Below are positions 42,869 to 52,823 of a stretch of DNA of 64,000 nucleotides, in pieces. The DNA lies in IMG/VR virus record IMGVR_UViG_3300037606_000123, positions 1 through 64,000 of that record, one strand, 5' to 3'. The stretch comes from a virus. Numbering within the stretch: the first letter of the stretch is position 1; every line of letters begins with the position of its first letter. Both the position numbers and the translations under genes were made by a program. Under the pieces are notes generated by a model, which was not told where the DNA came from, did no database searches, and saw only the letters and a program-made list of their open reading frames with translations.

Positions 42869-43321
42869 TTAAAATAATGATTCAATACTAGAACCATATA
42901 CTAATTGATCAAAGGATTGTTCAAAAATTATATTAACCGGTATTTCACCTTTATTTGCATTGTAAAACATATTAGCCATTTGTTGTATACTAAAACCTGA
43001 TAATAATTTTATATTTACACCGTAAGCAATAAAAAATTCCATTTGTGGATTATCGATAGCAAATAAATATAATTCTCTTATATCTGATTTTATTTTCTTT
43101 GTTGGAATAGAAGGATTCTTTTTTATGCGTAGGTCTTTAGTTATAATACCATACGACTGTCCCATTATACCTTTTCCTTGTCCCTGTTGCGCCCCAAATG
43201 TTTTTTTGGCAATTAGTGCAGCTCCTTTACCATGACGTCCCTCAGGGTTCGAACCAAATACAAATATTTGATTTGATTCTAATTTATTTAAATGTCCGGT
43301 ATATGTTTTTCTTTTATTCAT
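42869..43321 (-). CDS. Macrodomain-like protein, Appr-1''-p type
   Basis: 150 residues from ATG 43321; a TTG start at 43333 is possible but overlaps the upstream stop. FVFGSNPEGRHGKGAALIAK, then AQQGQGKGIMGQSYGI and TKDLR match the phage macrodomain-like family with the ADP-ribose loop GxxxGKGAA. Yeast Poa1-type macrodomains process Appr-1''-p, the by-product of Tpt1 (KptA), and a KptA gene is only 5 kb away. Activity is inferred from family. Confidence 0.7.
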   Translation of the reverse strand: MNKRKTYTGHLNKLESNQIFVFGSNPEGRHGKGAALIAKKTFGAQQGQGKGIMGQSYGIITKDLRIKKNPSIPTKKIKSDIRELYLFAIDNPQMEFFIAYGVNIKLLSGFSIQQMANMFYNANKGEIPVNIIFEQSFDQLVYGSSIESLF

Positions 43322-43329
43322 ACATATAT

Positions 43330-43776
43330 TCAATTTTGTAAATAATCATATACATCTATCCAATTTTTAAATTTATCAGATCCAAAATGAATTAATTCAC
43401 CAGTGAATTTATCTTGACCACGACCAAAATTGTGATCATCAATTAAATAATCACCAATTAATAATGATTTATTAGAACATATAATTAGTTTTTCTATCCA
43501 TTCTTCACCAACATTATTTTTTATCCAATATGCTTTTTCTGTATAACATAATAAATTTTTAAAACTTGGTGCTGTTAAAAACCAAATATCATATTTAGAT
43601 TGTAATAGTTTAATAGTTTCAATACTATCTTTAATAATTTCCAATTCCATAAAAAAACCATATTGTGATTGTGGATATGGTTGTTCAGGTGTTTTAATTT
43701 TATATTTACTATATGCTTTTTCAACATCCGCTAAAACTCCATCAATATCTATGTATAATATTTTTTTATCTATCAT
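43330..43776 (-). CDS. 5'(3')-deoxyribonucleotidase-like HAD protein
   Basis: 148 residues. LYIDIDGVLADVEKAY is motif I; WFLTAPS is motif II; and LLIGDYLIDDHNFG the acidic motif IV, in the layout of 5'(3')-nucleotidases (NT5C). It would remove phosphate from nucleotides, helping salvage during infection. It overlaps no gene; the macrodomain gene begins nine bases after its stop. Confidence 0.75.
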   Translation of the reverse strand: MIDKKILYIDIDGVLADVEKAYSKYKIKTPEQPYPQSQYGFFMELEIIKDSIETIKLLQSKYDIWFLTAPSFKNLLCYTEKAYWIKNNVGEEWIEKLIICSNKSLLIGDYLIDDHNFGRGQDKFTGELIHFGSDKFKNWIDVYDYLQN

Positions 43777-43806
43777 ATTTATTATAAGTGAAATTTTATA
43801 AAATGT

Positions 43807-44523
43807 TTAATTTTTCATTATAAATTTAACATAATGTATAGTTTCAGAAATATTTGGAATATTATTACCGGCTAATTGTACATTACCAGGTCCGGCATTA
43901 TATGCAGCAAATGTTAAATCCCATCGTTTATATTTTTTATATAAATAATCTATATAAAATGTACCAATTAATATGTTTTGTTTATTTTTATCTAAATGAT
44001 CTATATTACCATTTTTAGTAACATAACGTTTTTTAATTGCAGTAAATGTTTTTGGCATAACTTGCATATAACCATTTGCACCCATATGTGATTTAGCGTT
44101 AGGATTATATTTACTTTCTTGCCATATCAATCTATAAATATATTTTAATGGAATAGAATATTTTTTTGACATTTTATGAATTAACATTATATCATCTTTA
44201 TTAATTTTTTCAGGTATTAATATTTTACCATGTTTAAAAGCTAAATACCTATAATAATCACCATCTTGTTTTAATGAATCTAATTCAATTAAATCAAATA
44301 ATAATGAATCATTAACATAATGAATAGAATCATTATTAAATGTTAAATCATTAATAGTTAAATTTAAATCTGTGATTTTATTATCACGAAATTTATAACC
44401 ATATAACCAACTACTACTAATAGAAATTAATAACATTGGTATAATGATATATTTTTTTTTTGATTTTGTATTAAAAATATATGTAAAATAAATACGTTCA
44501 ATAAATCTTTTAATGTTTTTCAT
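43807..44523 (-). CDS. Membrane-anchored lytic transglycosylase
   Basis: 238 residues. A membrane anchor is at about 26-43 (IIIPMLLISISSSWLYGY). The SLT domain covers about 118-238: RLIWQESKYNPNAKSHMGAN with catalytic Glu near 136, GYMQVMPKTF, and AAYNAGPGNV. It cuts peptidoglycan glycan strands; in a phage this may serve lysis or DNA entry. The N-terminal anchor implies export to the inner membrane. Confidence 0.8.
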   Translation of the reverse strand: MKNIKRFIERIYFTYIFNTKSKKKYIIIPMLLISISSSWLYGYKFRDNKITDLNLTINDLTFNNDSIHYVNDSLLFDLIELDSLKQDGDYYRYLAFKHGKILIPEKINKDDIMLIHKMSKKYSIPLKYIYRLIWQESKYNPNAKSHMGANGYMQVMPKTFTAIKKRYVTKNGNIDHLDKNKQNILIGTFYIDYLYKKYKRWDLTFAAYNAGPGNVQLAGNNIPNISETIHYVKFIMKN

Positions 44524-44532
44524 AATTATTAA

Positions 44533-44958
44533 TTAAAATGGACAATCGTTGTTTAGTTCTGTAATTATTTTAGTATTACATTCAACCCAAAATTGATATG
44601 GTTTACCTGTTTCATCTAAGGTAAATTTTAAATATGAATTATATTTTTTAGTGTTTTCGCTATTAGTTAATATTTGAATATTTGTAATACAATAACCTAA
44701 AATTTCATCAATGCGATCAATATGAAAACTTGTTTTAGATCTACCTTTACCAAAAATATAATTTGTTTCTATTGCAAATTTTTTAAATTCATTAAATGTT
44801 AATGTAAATTCTTTACCTCTACGTTTTGCATTTGTTTTTAAATTTTGAAATGATGATTGTATAGGATTATTTTCTCTATACTTACGACTAATACATTTAT
44901 AACACATCGTTCTATTTTTAACTTTAGTATTACAACAATATTTTGTTTTACATTTCAT
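44533..44958 (-). CDS. HNH-type nuclease-like protein
   Basis: 141 residues. Four or more cysteines in the N-terminal 25 residues (CKTKYCC, MCYKC) suggest a zinc finger; SFHIDRIDEILGYCITNIQI, LTNSENTKKY is the HNH pattern in a phage family I recall. The ATG at 44958 is only four bases from the promoter box at 44963, so the mRNA is probably leaderless. Confidence 0.7.
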   Translation of the reverse strand: MKCKTKYCCNTKVKNRTMCYKCISRKYRENNPIQSSFQNLKTNAKRRGKEFTLTFNEFKKFAIETNYIFGKGRSKTSFHIDRIDEILGYCITNIQILTNSENTKKYNSYLKFTLDETGKPYQFWVECNTKIITELNNDCPF

Positions 44959-44962
44959 AATG

Positions 44963-44970
44963 CAAATATA
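44963..44970 (-). promoter_or_regulatory. Leaderless promoter of the HNH gene
   Basis: Minus strand: TTTTG, about 21 bases, TATATTTG (complement of 44963-44970), CATT, ATG. The spacing equals that of the promoters at 8155 and 13384. Confidence 0.65.
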
Positions 44971-45084
44971 ATAATAATAAATTAAAAAATAGCAAAATTT
45001 GGTAATATTCTTGTACTACCATATTTCAAAACACATATCTCAAATTTTTGTAGCATGTGTATTACTTTTTATTTATATAGAAAT

Positions 45085-45117
45085 AAAAAACCGACTAAAA
45101 TACGTTTAGCCGGTTTA
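45085..45117 (-). terminator. Terminator of the tmRNA gene
   Basis: On the minus strand AAACCGGCTAAA pairs with TTTAGTCGGTTT (one mismatch) and is followed by six T. It lies 31 bases after the mature tmRNA 3' end. Confidence 0.75.
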
Positions 45118-45147
45118 TCTATGAATGTTAAAACATTCGTGCCACGG

Positions 45148-45540
45148 TGGAGGTGGAGGGATTCGAACCCCCGTTTTTATAAGAAAATTCATTATTTTCT
45201 ACATGTTTATTTATCTTATTCACAAGATAACAAAATATTTATTTTTTGTTATAACAAACATTTTATTCAATTTTAAAGTTTGAATAAAAAACAACTTTTT
45301 GTTTACTGATTGGTTAATCCTTTCGGATCGACTTAAGCTGTTGCTAATTCAAAAGCTGTCTCAGTTACTACAGCTGTAGAAGAAACTTCTACTGAACCAC
45401 CTAAGTCAGAAACTAATTTGTTAAAAGAAGTTTCGTTTTTAAAGTTTGCATTTATTTTTTAGTACTTTATTTAAGTGTATTTACAAAAACACTACATGCT
45501 TATATTGATCATACATTACAAATCAAATCCAAACACCCCC
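45148..45540 (-). ncRNA. ssrA: tmRNA (SsrA)
   Basis: 393 bases. The tRNA-like ends are GGGGGTG (45540 down) with CACCTCC (45149-45155) and A73; the T-arm is GGGGG TTCGAAT CCCTC. GGATTTGA after the acceptor is typical. The tag frame starts at GCA (45447-45449) after AAATAAAT and reads ANFKNETS to AFELATA, then TAA at 45333-45335: 38 codons, much longer than the usual 8-30. Downstream helices include TCCGAAAGGA (45316-45327) and AT-rich stems. It rescues stalled ribosomes and tags the peptide. CCA is not encoded. A promoter box is at 45569 and ClpP lies directly upstream. Confidence 0.92.
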
Positions 45541-45568
45541 ATAAATCAAAGAACATATATTTCTATTA

Positions 45569-45576
45569 CAAATATA
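45569..45576 (-). promoter_or_regulatory. Promoter box for tmRNA
   Basis: Minus-strand TATATTTG at the complement of 45569-45576, about 29 bases before the mature 5' end of tmRNA, in the gap after clpP. Confidence 0.6.
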
Positions 45577-45612
45577 TAAATTATATATTAAAAATAAAAA
45601 TATGTTTAATTT

Positions 45613-46224
45613 TTATTTTATTTTATCAATTGCACCATATGTAATTGCATCTTTAGCTTTCATCCAATTATCACGTTCAGCATCTTTTAAAACTTTTTTA
45701 TATGAAACACCTGTATGTTTAGCTATAATTTCAATTAAATCATGTTTTATACTTTGCATTTCATTATTATAAATAGCAATATCAGTTGCTTGTGAAAAAT
45801 GCATTCCACCTAATGGTTGATGCATCATCATTTTACTATTAGGTAAAATAAATCGATTTCCTTTTTCACCACAAATAGCTAATATAAATGCCATACTTGC
45901 AGCTAATCCTACAACACATGTATACACAGGACAATCAATCATTTGAATTGTATCATAAATAGCTAAACCATCATAAACAGATCCACCTGGACTATTAATA
46001 TACAACCAAATTGGTTCAGATTTATCAGAATTATTATCTAAAAATAATAGTTGTGCTATTATTGTATTTGCAATAAAATCATCTATCTCTTCACCTAAAA
46101 AAATAATTCTATCTTGCATTAATCTATCAAACACTGATAATATTTGCATATTAGAATTACTCTCTTCAATAACCATTGGTGTAAAACTTTTTGGTTTTTT
46201 AAATACTGATGAAACTTTTGTCAT
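45613..46224 (-). CDS. clpP: ClpP-like serine protease
   Basis: 203 residues. Catalytic residues are in place: Ser near 110 in GLAASMA, His near 135 in MMMHQPLGG, and Asp near 185 in DAERDNWM. INSPGGSVYDGLAIYD is the ClpP substrate-channel motif, and length matches cellular ClpP (about 200). It forms a barrel that needs an ATPase such as host ClpX. It lies 70 bases upstream of tmRNA on the same strand. In some phages ClpP-like proteins act as head proteases, but the full-length ClpP sequence favours the housekeeping type. Confidence 0.9.
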   Translation of the reverse strand: MTKVSSVFKKPKSFTPMVIEESNSNMQILSVFDRLMQDRIIFLGEEIDDFIANTIIAQLLFLDNNSDKSEPIWLYINSPGGSVYDGLAIYDTIQMIDCPVYTCVVGLAASMAFILAICGEKGNRFILPNSKMMMHQPLGGMHFSQATDIAIYNNEMQSIKHDLIEIIAKHTGVSYKKVLKDAERDNWMKAKDAITYGAIDKIK

Positions 46225-46280
46225 ATTTTATAAAATATTTTTTATTTATATGTATAAATATATAACTTGTTTATAAAAAA

Positions 46281-46313
46281 AAAAACACTATAATTAATTA
46301 TAGTGTTTTTTAT
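46281..46313. terminator. Perfect 30-base palindromic terminator
   Basis: AAAAACACTATAATT is followed by AATTATAGTGTTTTT (46281-46310). It ends the 46337 gene transcript. Confidence 0.85.
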
Positions 46314-46336
46314 AAAAAAAAAAAATAAGAATATGA

Positions 46337-47227
46337 CTATAATACCATTGTTGGCTTATATCCGTATTTAATTTTTAAATCTTCTTGCATTGGACATAAT
46401 TCATTCCAAGAAAAATATTGTCCTGGAATTTCTTCTAACTCAATTAAAATGTTTTTTACAACATCGTCTTCAAATTCTTCATCTTCAAATTCTTCATCAT
46501 AATAATATTTTTCATCACGAGAAAAATATTCTACTTCATCAGTTGCATCATCTTCAACATTACTATTAGTATTATCGTAAATCATTGCAACAGTTCCAAC
46601 ACCACCTGTTATAATTCGCAAATTACCGTTTACACCTTCAACATAAATAAGATCACCCAATTTTGGAATTAATACTGAACCAACTGGTTCATTACTTGAT
46701 TGTTTTGAAATTTCATTATTTATAATATCATCAACAAAAATTTCTAGTTGTGTTTTGGTTTTATATTTACCTAAATTTGGTGCATCAAAATTAATACTGT
46801 TAATAATTTTTTCAAAATCAAAATCATCTTCTGGTGTTTCAAATTTAGATTCTAACTGATCAAAATTAATACTGTTGTTAATTTTTTCAAAATAAGAATC
46901 ATCTAAAGTTGCTTCTGGTGCAATATTAAATTGTTTCATTTTTGTTGGATATAGTGTTGCAAAATTAATACTGTTTTCTTTAATCATTGCAGCTTCAAAA
47001 ATCGCACGACCAGTATGAATATCAAATTTAGTTTCCACTATATTTGTTTTTTGAATTGAATCTGGTAATGAATCTAATTCAACAACTTTTACATTATCTG
47101 TTTTAATATTAAGATTTTTAATAACATCATTGAATGGTGCTGTTGGATCCATACATTCAATAATTTTTTTATCGTTATCGTAAATTGCATACGACGTAGT
47201 ATTTTTTAATGTTATTACTGTTATCAT
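46337..47227 (-). CDS. Unknown protein with SINF repeats
   Basis: 296 residues. The motif SINF occurs three times (KENSINFATL, KINNSINFDQL, KIINSINFDAP), and the DNA word CAAAATTAATACTGTT repeats with it. The N-terminus is a beta-rich module (MITVITLKNTTSYAIYDNDK); residues 255-265 are very acidic (DEEFEDEEFEDD). Not recognised. It is divergent from an acidic prohead-like gene. A DNA-mimic or scaffold role is possible but unproven. Confidence 0.6.
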   Translation of the reverse strand: MITVITLKNTTSYAIYDNDKKIIECMDPTAPFNDVIKNLNIKTDNVKVVELDSLPDSIQKTNIVETKFDIHTGRAIFEAAMIKENSINFATLYPTKMKQFNIAPEATLDDSYFEKINNSINFDQLESKFETPEDDFDFEKIINSINFDAPNLGKYKTKTQLEIFVDDIINNEISKQSSNEPVGSVLIPKLGDLIYVEGVNGNLRIITGGVGTVAMIYDNTNSNVEDDATDEVEYFSRDEKYYYDEEFEDEEFEDDVVKNILIELEEIPGQYFSWNELCPMQEDLKIKYGYKPTMVL

Positions 47228-47337
47228 GTTTAATTATTTAATTATTTAATTATTTATACAAATATAACAATAATTTTTAATAAACAAAAAATAATATATA
47301 ATTATTCAATATATAATAAAAAAGAATAACATTAAAT

Positions 47338-47694
47338 ATGAAATTACAAATAAACGGTTTTGATATTGAAATAAACACAGATGAAGCAAATATCACAATG
47401 AAAGTAATGGATGCTAATGGAAAAGAATTATCAAATAACACTTTCACACAATCAATGGAACAAACAGATGATGTTATTGATGTAGATATGCCAGAAACAG
47501 ATGAAATAGCTGATGAAGTTGTTGAAGATGAAATAGCTGATGATGTTGTCGAAGATGATGTTGTTGAAGATGATGTTGTTGAAGATGATGAAGTTGAAGA
47601 TGATGAAGTTGAAGATGATGAAGTTGTTGAAGACGAAGTTGGTGAATCTTTTATATTAAATTTTGAAGATTTTAAAAAACAATTAAATAAATAA
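47338..47694 (+). CDS. Acidic repeat protein, prohead-core-like
   Basis: 118 residues. From about 55 to 100 it is almost entirely VEDD(D/E) repeats made by a 9-15-bp DNA repeat (GTTGAAGATGAT). The last 16 residues (ESFILNFEDFKKQLNK) match an LNFxxFKxxL pattern also seen in the 62237 protein. T4 prohead core proteins gp67 and gp68 are also small and acidic, so a scaffold or internal role is likely (inference). Confidence 0.6.
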   Translation: MKLQINGFDIEINTDEANITMKVMDANGKELSNNTFTQSMEQTDDVIDVDMPETDEIADEVVEDEIADDVVEDDVVEDDVVEDDEVEDDEVEDDEVVEDEVGESFILNFEDFKKQLNK

Positions 47695-47697
47695 AAA

Positions 47698-47724
47698 AAA
47701 GTCCAGTTTAACTGGACTTTTTTA
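47698..47724. terminator. Bidirectional terminator
   Basis: AAAGTCCAGTT and AACTGGACTTT pair around one base (47698-47720), with T residues after. It lies between converging genes ending at 47694 and 47727. Confidence 0.85.
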
Positions 47725-47726
47725 TT

Positions 47727-47888
47727 TTAAGAATTTTGTAATTCTATTGCGTCAGCAAGTTTTAATAATGTTGGTAAATCTTCAAATGATTTTGCAACTA
47801 AACCTAATAACTCTTTATTATGATTTTTTTTAGTAACTTTTACTAAAGCTTTTTCTGATGCTGTTTTTTTAACTATTAATTGATTCAT
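47727..47888 (-). CDS. Small unknown protein, 53 residues
   Basis: ATG 47888 encodes MNQLIVKKTASEKALVKVTK, KNHNKELLGLVAKSFEDLP and ends ELQNS. Probably two helices. It follows the KptA gene by 11 bases on the same strand and is closed by the shared terminator. Confidence 0.6.
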   Translation of the reverse strand: MNQLIVKKTASEKALVKVTKKNHNKELLGLVAKSFEDLPTLLKLADAIELQNS

Positions 47889-47899
47889 ATTTTATTTAT

Positions 47900-48442
47900 T
47901 TATTTATTTAAAAATTGATTTTCTACGTCTGGTGTTAAATAAACATTATTATCTGATAAATATAATTTTCCTTTATTAGATAAATAATTTTTAACATCCA
48001 TTGTAATTATAACTCCTGTTGATTTATTTTTTATTGCTTTTTGATTCGCTCTAAATTGAGCCAATTCAAGATTTGTAGTCCAATGTACATGTTGTCTGTT
48101 ACCTGCTCTTAAACTTGATAAAATGATTAAATCATGTGCTTTCTGATCGGTTCCATGATATAACAAAAATGTTTTTTGTATCGATGTAATTTGAGATAGT
48201 TTTTTGTTTATTGCAACATTTGATGAATGACCTTGATTTGCACATATTAATGTTTCATCATCATTAAAACTAAATCTTTTTTTATCGTTTGTTTCAACTA
48301 TATTTTTTAAATCAATTAATGTAATATTAAAATGATTTAAAATACTATCAACACACATCCAACCATCAGAATTTAATTTTAAAGGTGTTGGATCATGTCT
48401 TAATAATTTACTTAATGTTCTTGATATTTTATCTAAATTCAT
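47900..48442 (-). CDS. kptA: RNA 2'-phosphotransferase KptA/Tpt1
   Basis: 180 residues from ATG 48442; a GTG at 48469 overlaps the previous gene. The motif ISRTLSKLLRHDP with NSDGW, then KKRFSF and ANQGHSSNV, LYHGT and HVHWTTNLELA match Tpt1/KptA, an NAD-dependent enzyme of the ADP-ribosyltransferase fold. It removes an internal 2'-phosphate left by tRNA ligation and releases ADP-ribose cyclic phosphate. The catalytic Arg-His-Arg-Arg set appears present. Its role in a phage is probably RNA repair; abnormal tRNAs occur in this genome. Confidence 0.85.
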   Translation of the reverse strand: MNLDKISRTLSKLLRHDPTPLKLNSDGWMCVDSILNHFNITLIDLKNIVETNDKKRFSFNDDETLICANQGHSSNVAINKKLSQITSIQKTFLLYHGTDQKAHDLIILSSLRAGNRQHVHWTTNLELAQFRANQKAIKNKSTGVIITMDVKNYLSNKGKLYLSDNNVYLTPDVENQFLNK

Positions 48443-48461
48443 ATTACAATAATATAAATAA

Positions 48462-48941
48462 TTATTCACTTATAAAATATTTTAATACTAACATATTTTC
48501 TAATGTTATATTATCTGGTAATTGATCTAATTCAATTTTATTGAATTCAACAGTTGTTTTCATTTGTAAATTTTTATTATATTTAGAAATCTGTATGTCA
48601 CGTTCTTCAATTATATTAGTATAATTTTTTTTTAATAAATTAATATCAATAAGCCATTGTTCATCTGTTTCATCAATATCGTAACCATTATTTGAATTTA
48701 TTAATGGATTATTTGATGCATCACGTTTAGTATATTTATCACATAAGAATATTCTTTTTTTATCATATTCTTCAAATTCATCTGATGGTTTAACCGAATT
48801 AACCAATTCATTTATTGCATCATCTAAAATAACAATATTTTTAGATATTGTAAATGTAAGTTTTACACCTTCTAGTTTTTTTAATGATTCTAAATTACTT
48901 TTTAAAGCATCTGATAATATAAATAAGTCTATATTTTTCAT
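48462..48941 (-). CDS. DUF1617-like phage protein
   Basis: 159 residues. The order SLKKLEGVKLTFTISKN, EEYDKKRIFLCDKYTKRDAS then a helical C-terminus fits DUF1617, a phage family of unknown function often near structural genes. It overlaps the GTG, but not the ATG, of kptA. Confidence 0.55.
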   Translation of the reverse strand: MKNIDLFILSDALKSNLESLKKLEGVKLTFTISKNIVILDDAINELVNSVKPSDEFEEYDKKRIFLCDKYTKRDASNNPLINSNNGYDIDETDEQWLIDINLLKKNYTNIIEERDIQISKYNKNLQMKTTVEFNKIELDQLPDNITLENMLVLKYFISE

Positions 48942-48988
48942 TCTTTTATGTTATAGTTTTTAATTTATATCATATAAATTAAAAAAGT

Positions 48989-49609
48989 TTAATTTAAAAA
49001 AATGTCTGTATGTGATAGTGTATCAAAGTGACCATTAAAATTATCAAACATTTCTGTTGAATAAAATAAAAACCATCTACTATTATTTTCTATAGCATCA
49101 AAAACTTGTAATAACAACATTTTTTTATTTTTTGCTTTCAATGCGTTTTCTATAGCATATGTATGTTGTAGTGTTAAATAGTTTTTGAATTTATCAAATT
49201 TATCTTGTAGCTGATTTGGCATTTTAACTTTATCATCTATTTCTACATTAATAAGTGATAATGTATCTAACATTAATGTTTTAATTAATTTTTTACTATC
49301 TTCAAATGATATTTTTTGACCCTTTTCTAATATATCTTCAATTAATTTTGTCATGTTATCTAAAAATGTATCGATATAGTAATAATATAATTCAGTTTTT
49401 AAATCATTATCAAATTCATTTAATTTAGATTCAAATTTTATTGCTTTTAATGTAACTAATACATTATGATTTTTAATATTATAATTACCACCACCTAAAT
49501 TAGAAAGAAACACATCTGTTAAACCTTCTCGCAATTTTACATTATTAAAAATCCAAGTTGTTAATATTGCACCAATACCAACTATAATTTCTTGTAACCC
49601 AAAAGTCAT
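48989..49609 (-). CDS. Unknown protein with N-terminal membrane segment
   Basis: 206 residues. Residues 3-22 (FGLQEIIVGIGAILTTWIFN) are a likely membrane anchor; the remainder is helical and charged with a Phe-rich C-terminus (RWFLFYSTEMFDNFNGHFD). Not recognised. A holin-like or structural role is possible. Confidence 0.55.
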   Translation of the reverse strand: MTFGLQEIIVGIGAILTTWIFNNVKLREGLTDVFLSNLGGGNYNIKNHNVLVTLKAIKFESKLNEFDNDLKTELYYYYIDTFLDNMTKLIEDILEKGQKISFEDSKKLIKTLMLDTLSLINVEIDDKVKMPNQLQDKFDKFKNYLTLQHTYAIENALKAKNKKMLLLQVFDAIENNSRWFLFYSTEMFDNFNGHFDTLSHTDIFLN

Positions 49610-49657
49610 AATATATACATTAATTTTTATAATTTATATATAAAAAATTAAAAACAA

Positions 49658-49810
49658 TTATGAAATAAACACATGACTTGTTTCAGATCCACCACCAATA
49701 TAATCATAATTTGGTCCGTCTAATGAATACGCATCTATATTACCACCAATAACACCAACTGGTAATTCTATAATAAAATTATCAGATGCAAATAATATAT
49801 CATCAATCAT
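49658..49810 (-). CDS. Small unknown protein, 50 residues
   Basis: MIDDILFASDNFIIELPVGV, IGGNIDAYSLDGPN and the end SETSHVFIS. It follows the 700-residue virion protein on the same strand. Its Gly-rich end resembles small phage structural tails. Function unknown. Confidence 0.5.
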   Translation of the reverse strand: MIDDILFASDNFIIELPVGVIGGNIDAYSLDGPNYDYIGGGSETSHVFIS

Positions 49811-49825
49811 ATTTATTTTTTATTT

Positions 49826-51973
<2,148 letters not shown>

Positions 51974-52804
51974 TTATAATTTTATTATTTTTATTATTAC
52001 ATTTATTCTACTAACAGTATCAGCACTTATAACATTAAATGCTATTACATCATATATGTTTAATGCTGTTGTCCATGTACTAAGATTATTATTATTATTA
52101 ATTTGTTGTGAAATTAATTTTGGTAATTGTGTCCCTGCTATTGTATTTGCTACTGTTGGAATATTATAAGATGTACCTCTCCATATATCAATTTCACAAT
52201 TTCCAACAGTATTACCGATTATATCCCAACCTATAATAATTGCATCATATGGTAAAATTAAATATCCTTTTATACCAGGTGTTATAACAGATCCAGCACC
52301 ATCAACAGTTAAACCAAATGTTGAAACTAGTTCTTGAGATGGTTCTAAAAATTTAATTTTACAAATAAATCCAGTTGATGGATAACTCGAATTAACTATT
52401 ACGATTGGTTGAATATTAAAAGTAAAATATGTTGTATTATCAATTATACTTAAAATTTTATATTTAATCCATTTATTAGAATTTGATGCATCTTGTATTA
52501 ATATTATATTATTTTTTTGCATTTTATTGAATAAAAAATTACATACAAAAGAATTTATATCTGTAGTATGTATATATAATATTGTAGCTTGTGTCATATT
52601 ACTATTATTTACTCTAAATGTATTTATAGATGGATTGCTTAATGTACTTCCATCATATAACCATGTACCAATATTTAATAAATCAACAAATAAATCATCA
52701 ATAAAATCTTTATTCACAGCATCTAATTGATTTACAGGTGTTGCAAGATTTTTGATATTGTTTTGATTTAAATTTAAATGTGTTCTAACTTTTTTTTCTG
52801 CCAT
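51974..52804 (-). CDS. Fibre protein with LNLNQN start
   Basis: 276 residues. RTHLNLNQNNIKNLATPVNQ, LDAVNKDFID is the phage fibre N-terminal pattern also present in the next gene upstream. The C-terminal 100 residues are beta-rich (GYLILPYDAIIIGWDIIGN). The start of the next fibre gene is adjacent. Probably one unit of a multi-part fibre. Confidence 0.65.
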   Translation of the reverse strand: MAEKKVRTHLNLNQNNIKNLATPVNQLDAVNKDFIDDLFVDLLNIGTWLYDGSTLSNPSINTFRVNNSNMTQATILYIHTTDINSFVCNFLFNKMQKNNIILIQDASNSNKWIKYKILSIIDNTTYFTFNIQPIVIVNSSYPSTGFICKIKFLEPSQELVSTFGLTVDGAGSVITPGIKGYLILPYDAIIIGWDIIGNTVGNCEIDIWRGTSYNIPTVANTIAGTQLPKLISQQINNNNNLSTWTTALNIYDVIAFNVISADTVSRINVIIKIIKL

Positions 52805-52823
52805 ACATACATTATATAATATT

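Noticed and set aside
43322-43333. TTG start for the macrodomain protein
   Set aside because: It overlaps the upstream stop and adds four unrelated residues; ATG 43321 is normal for this genome.
45055-45276. 73-codon plus-strand frame
   Set aside because: It overlaps the tmRNA 3' end and its terminator on the other strand; chance frame.
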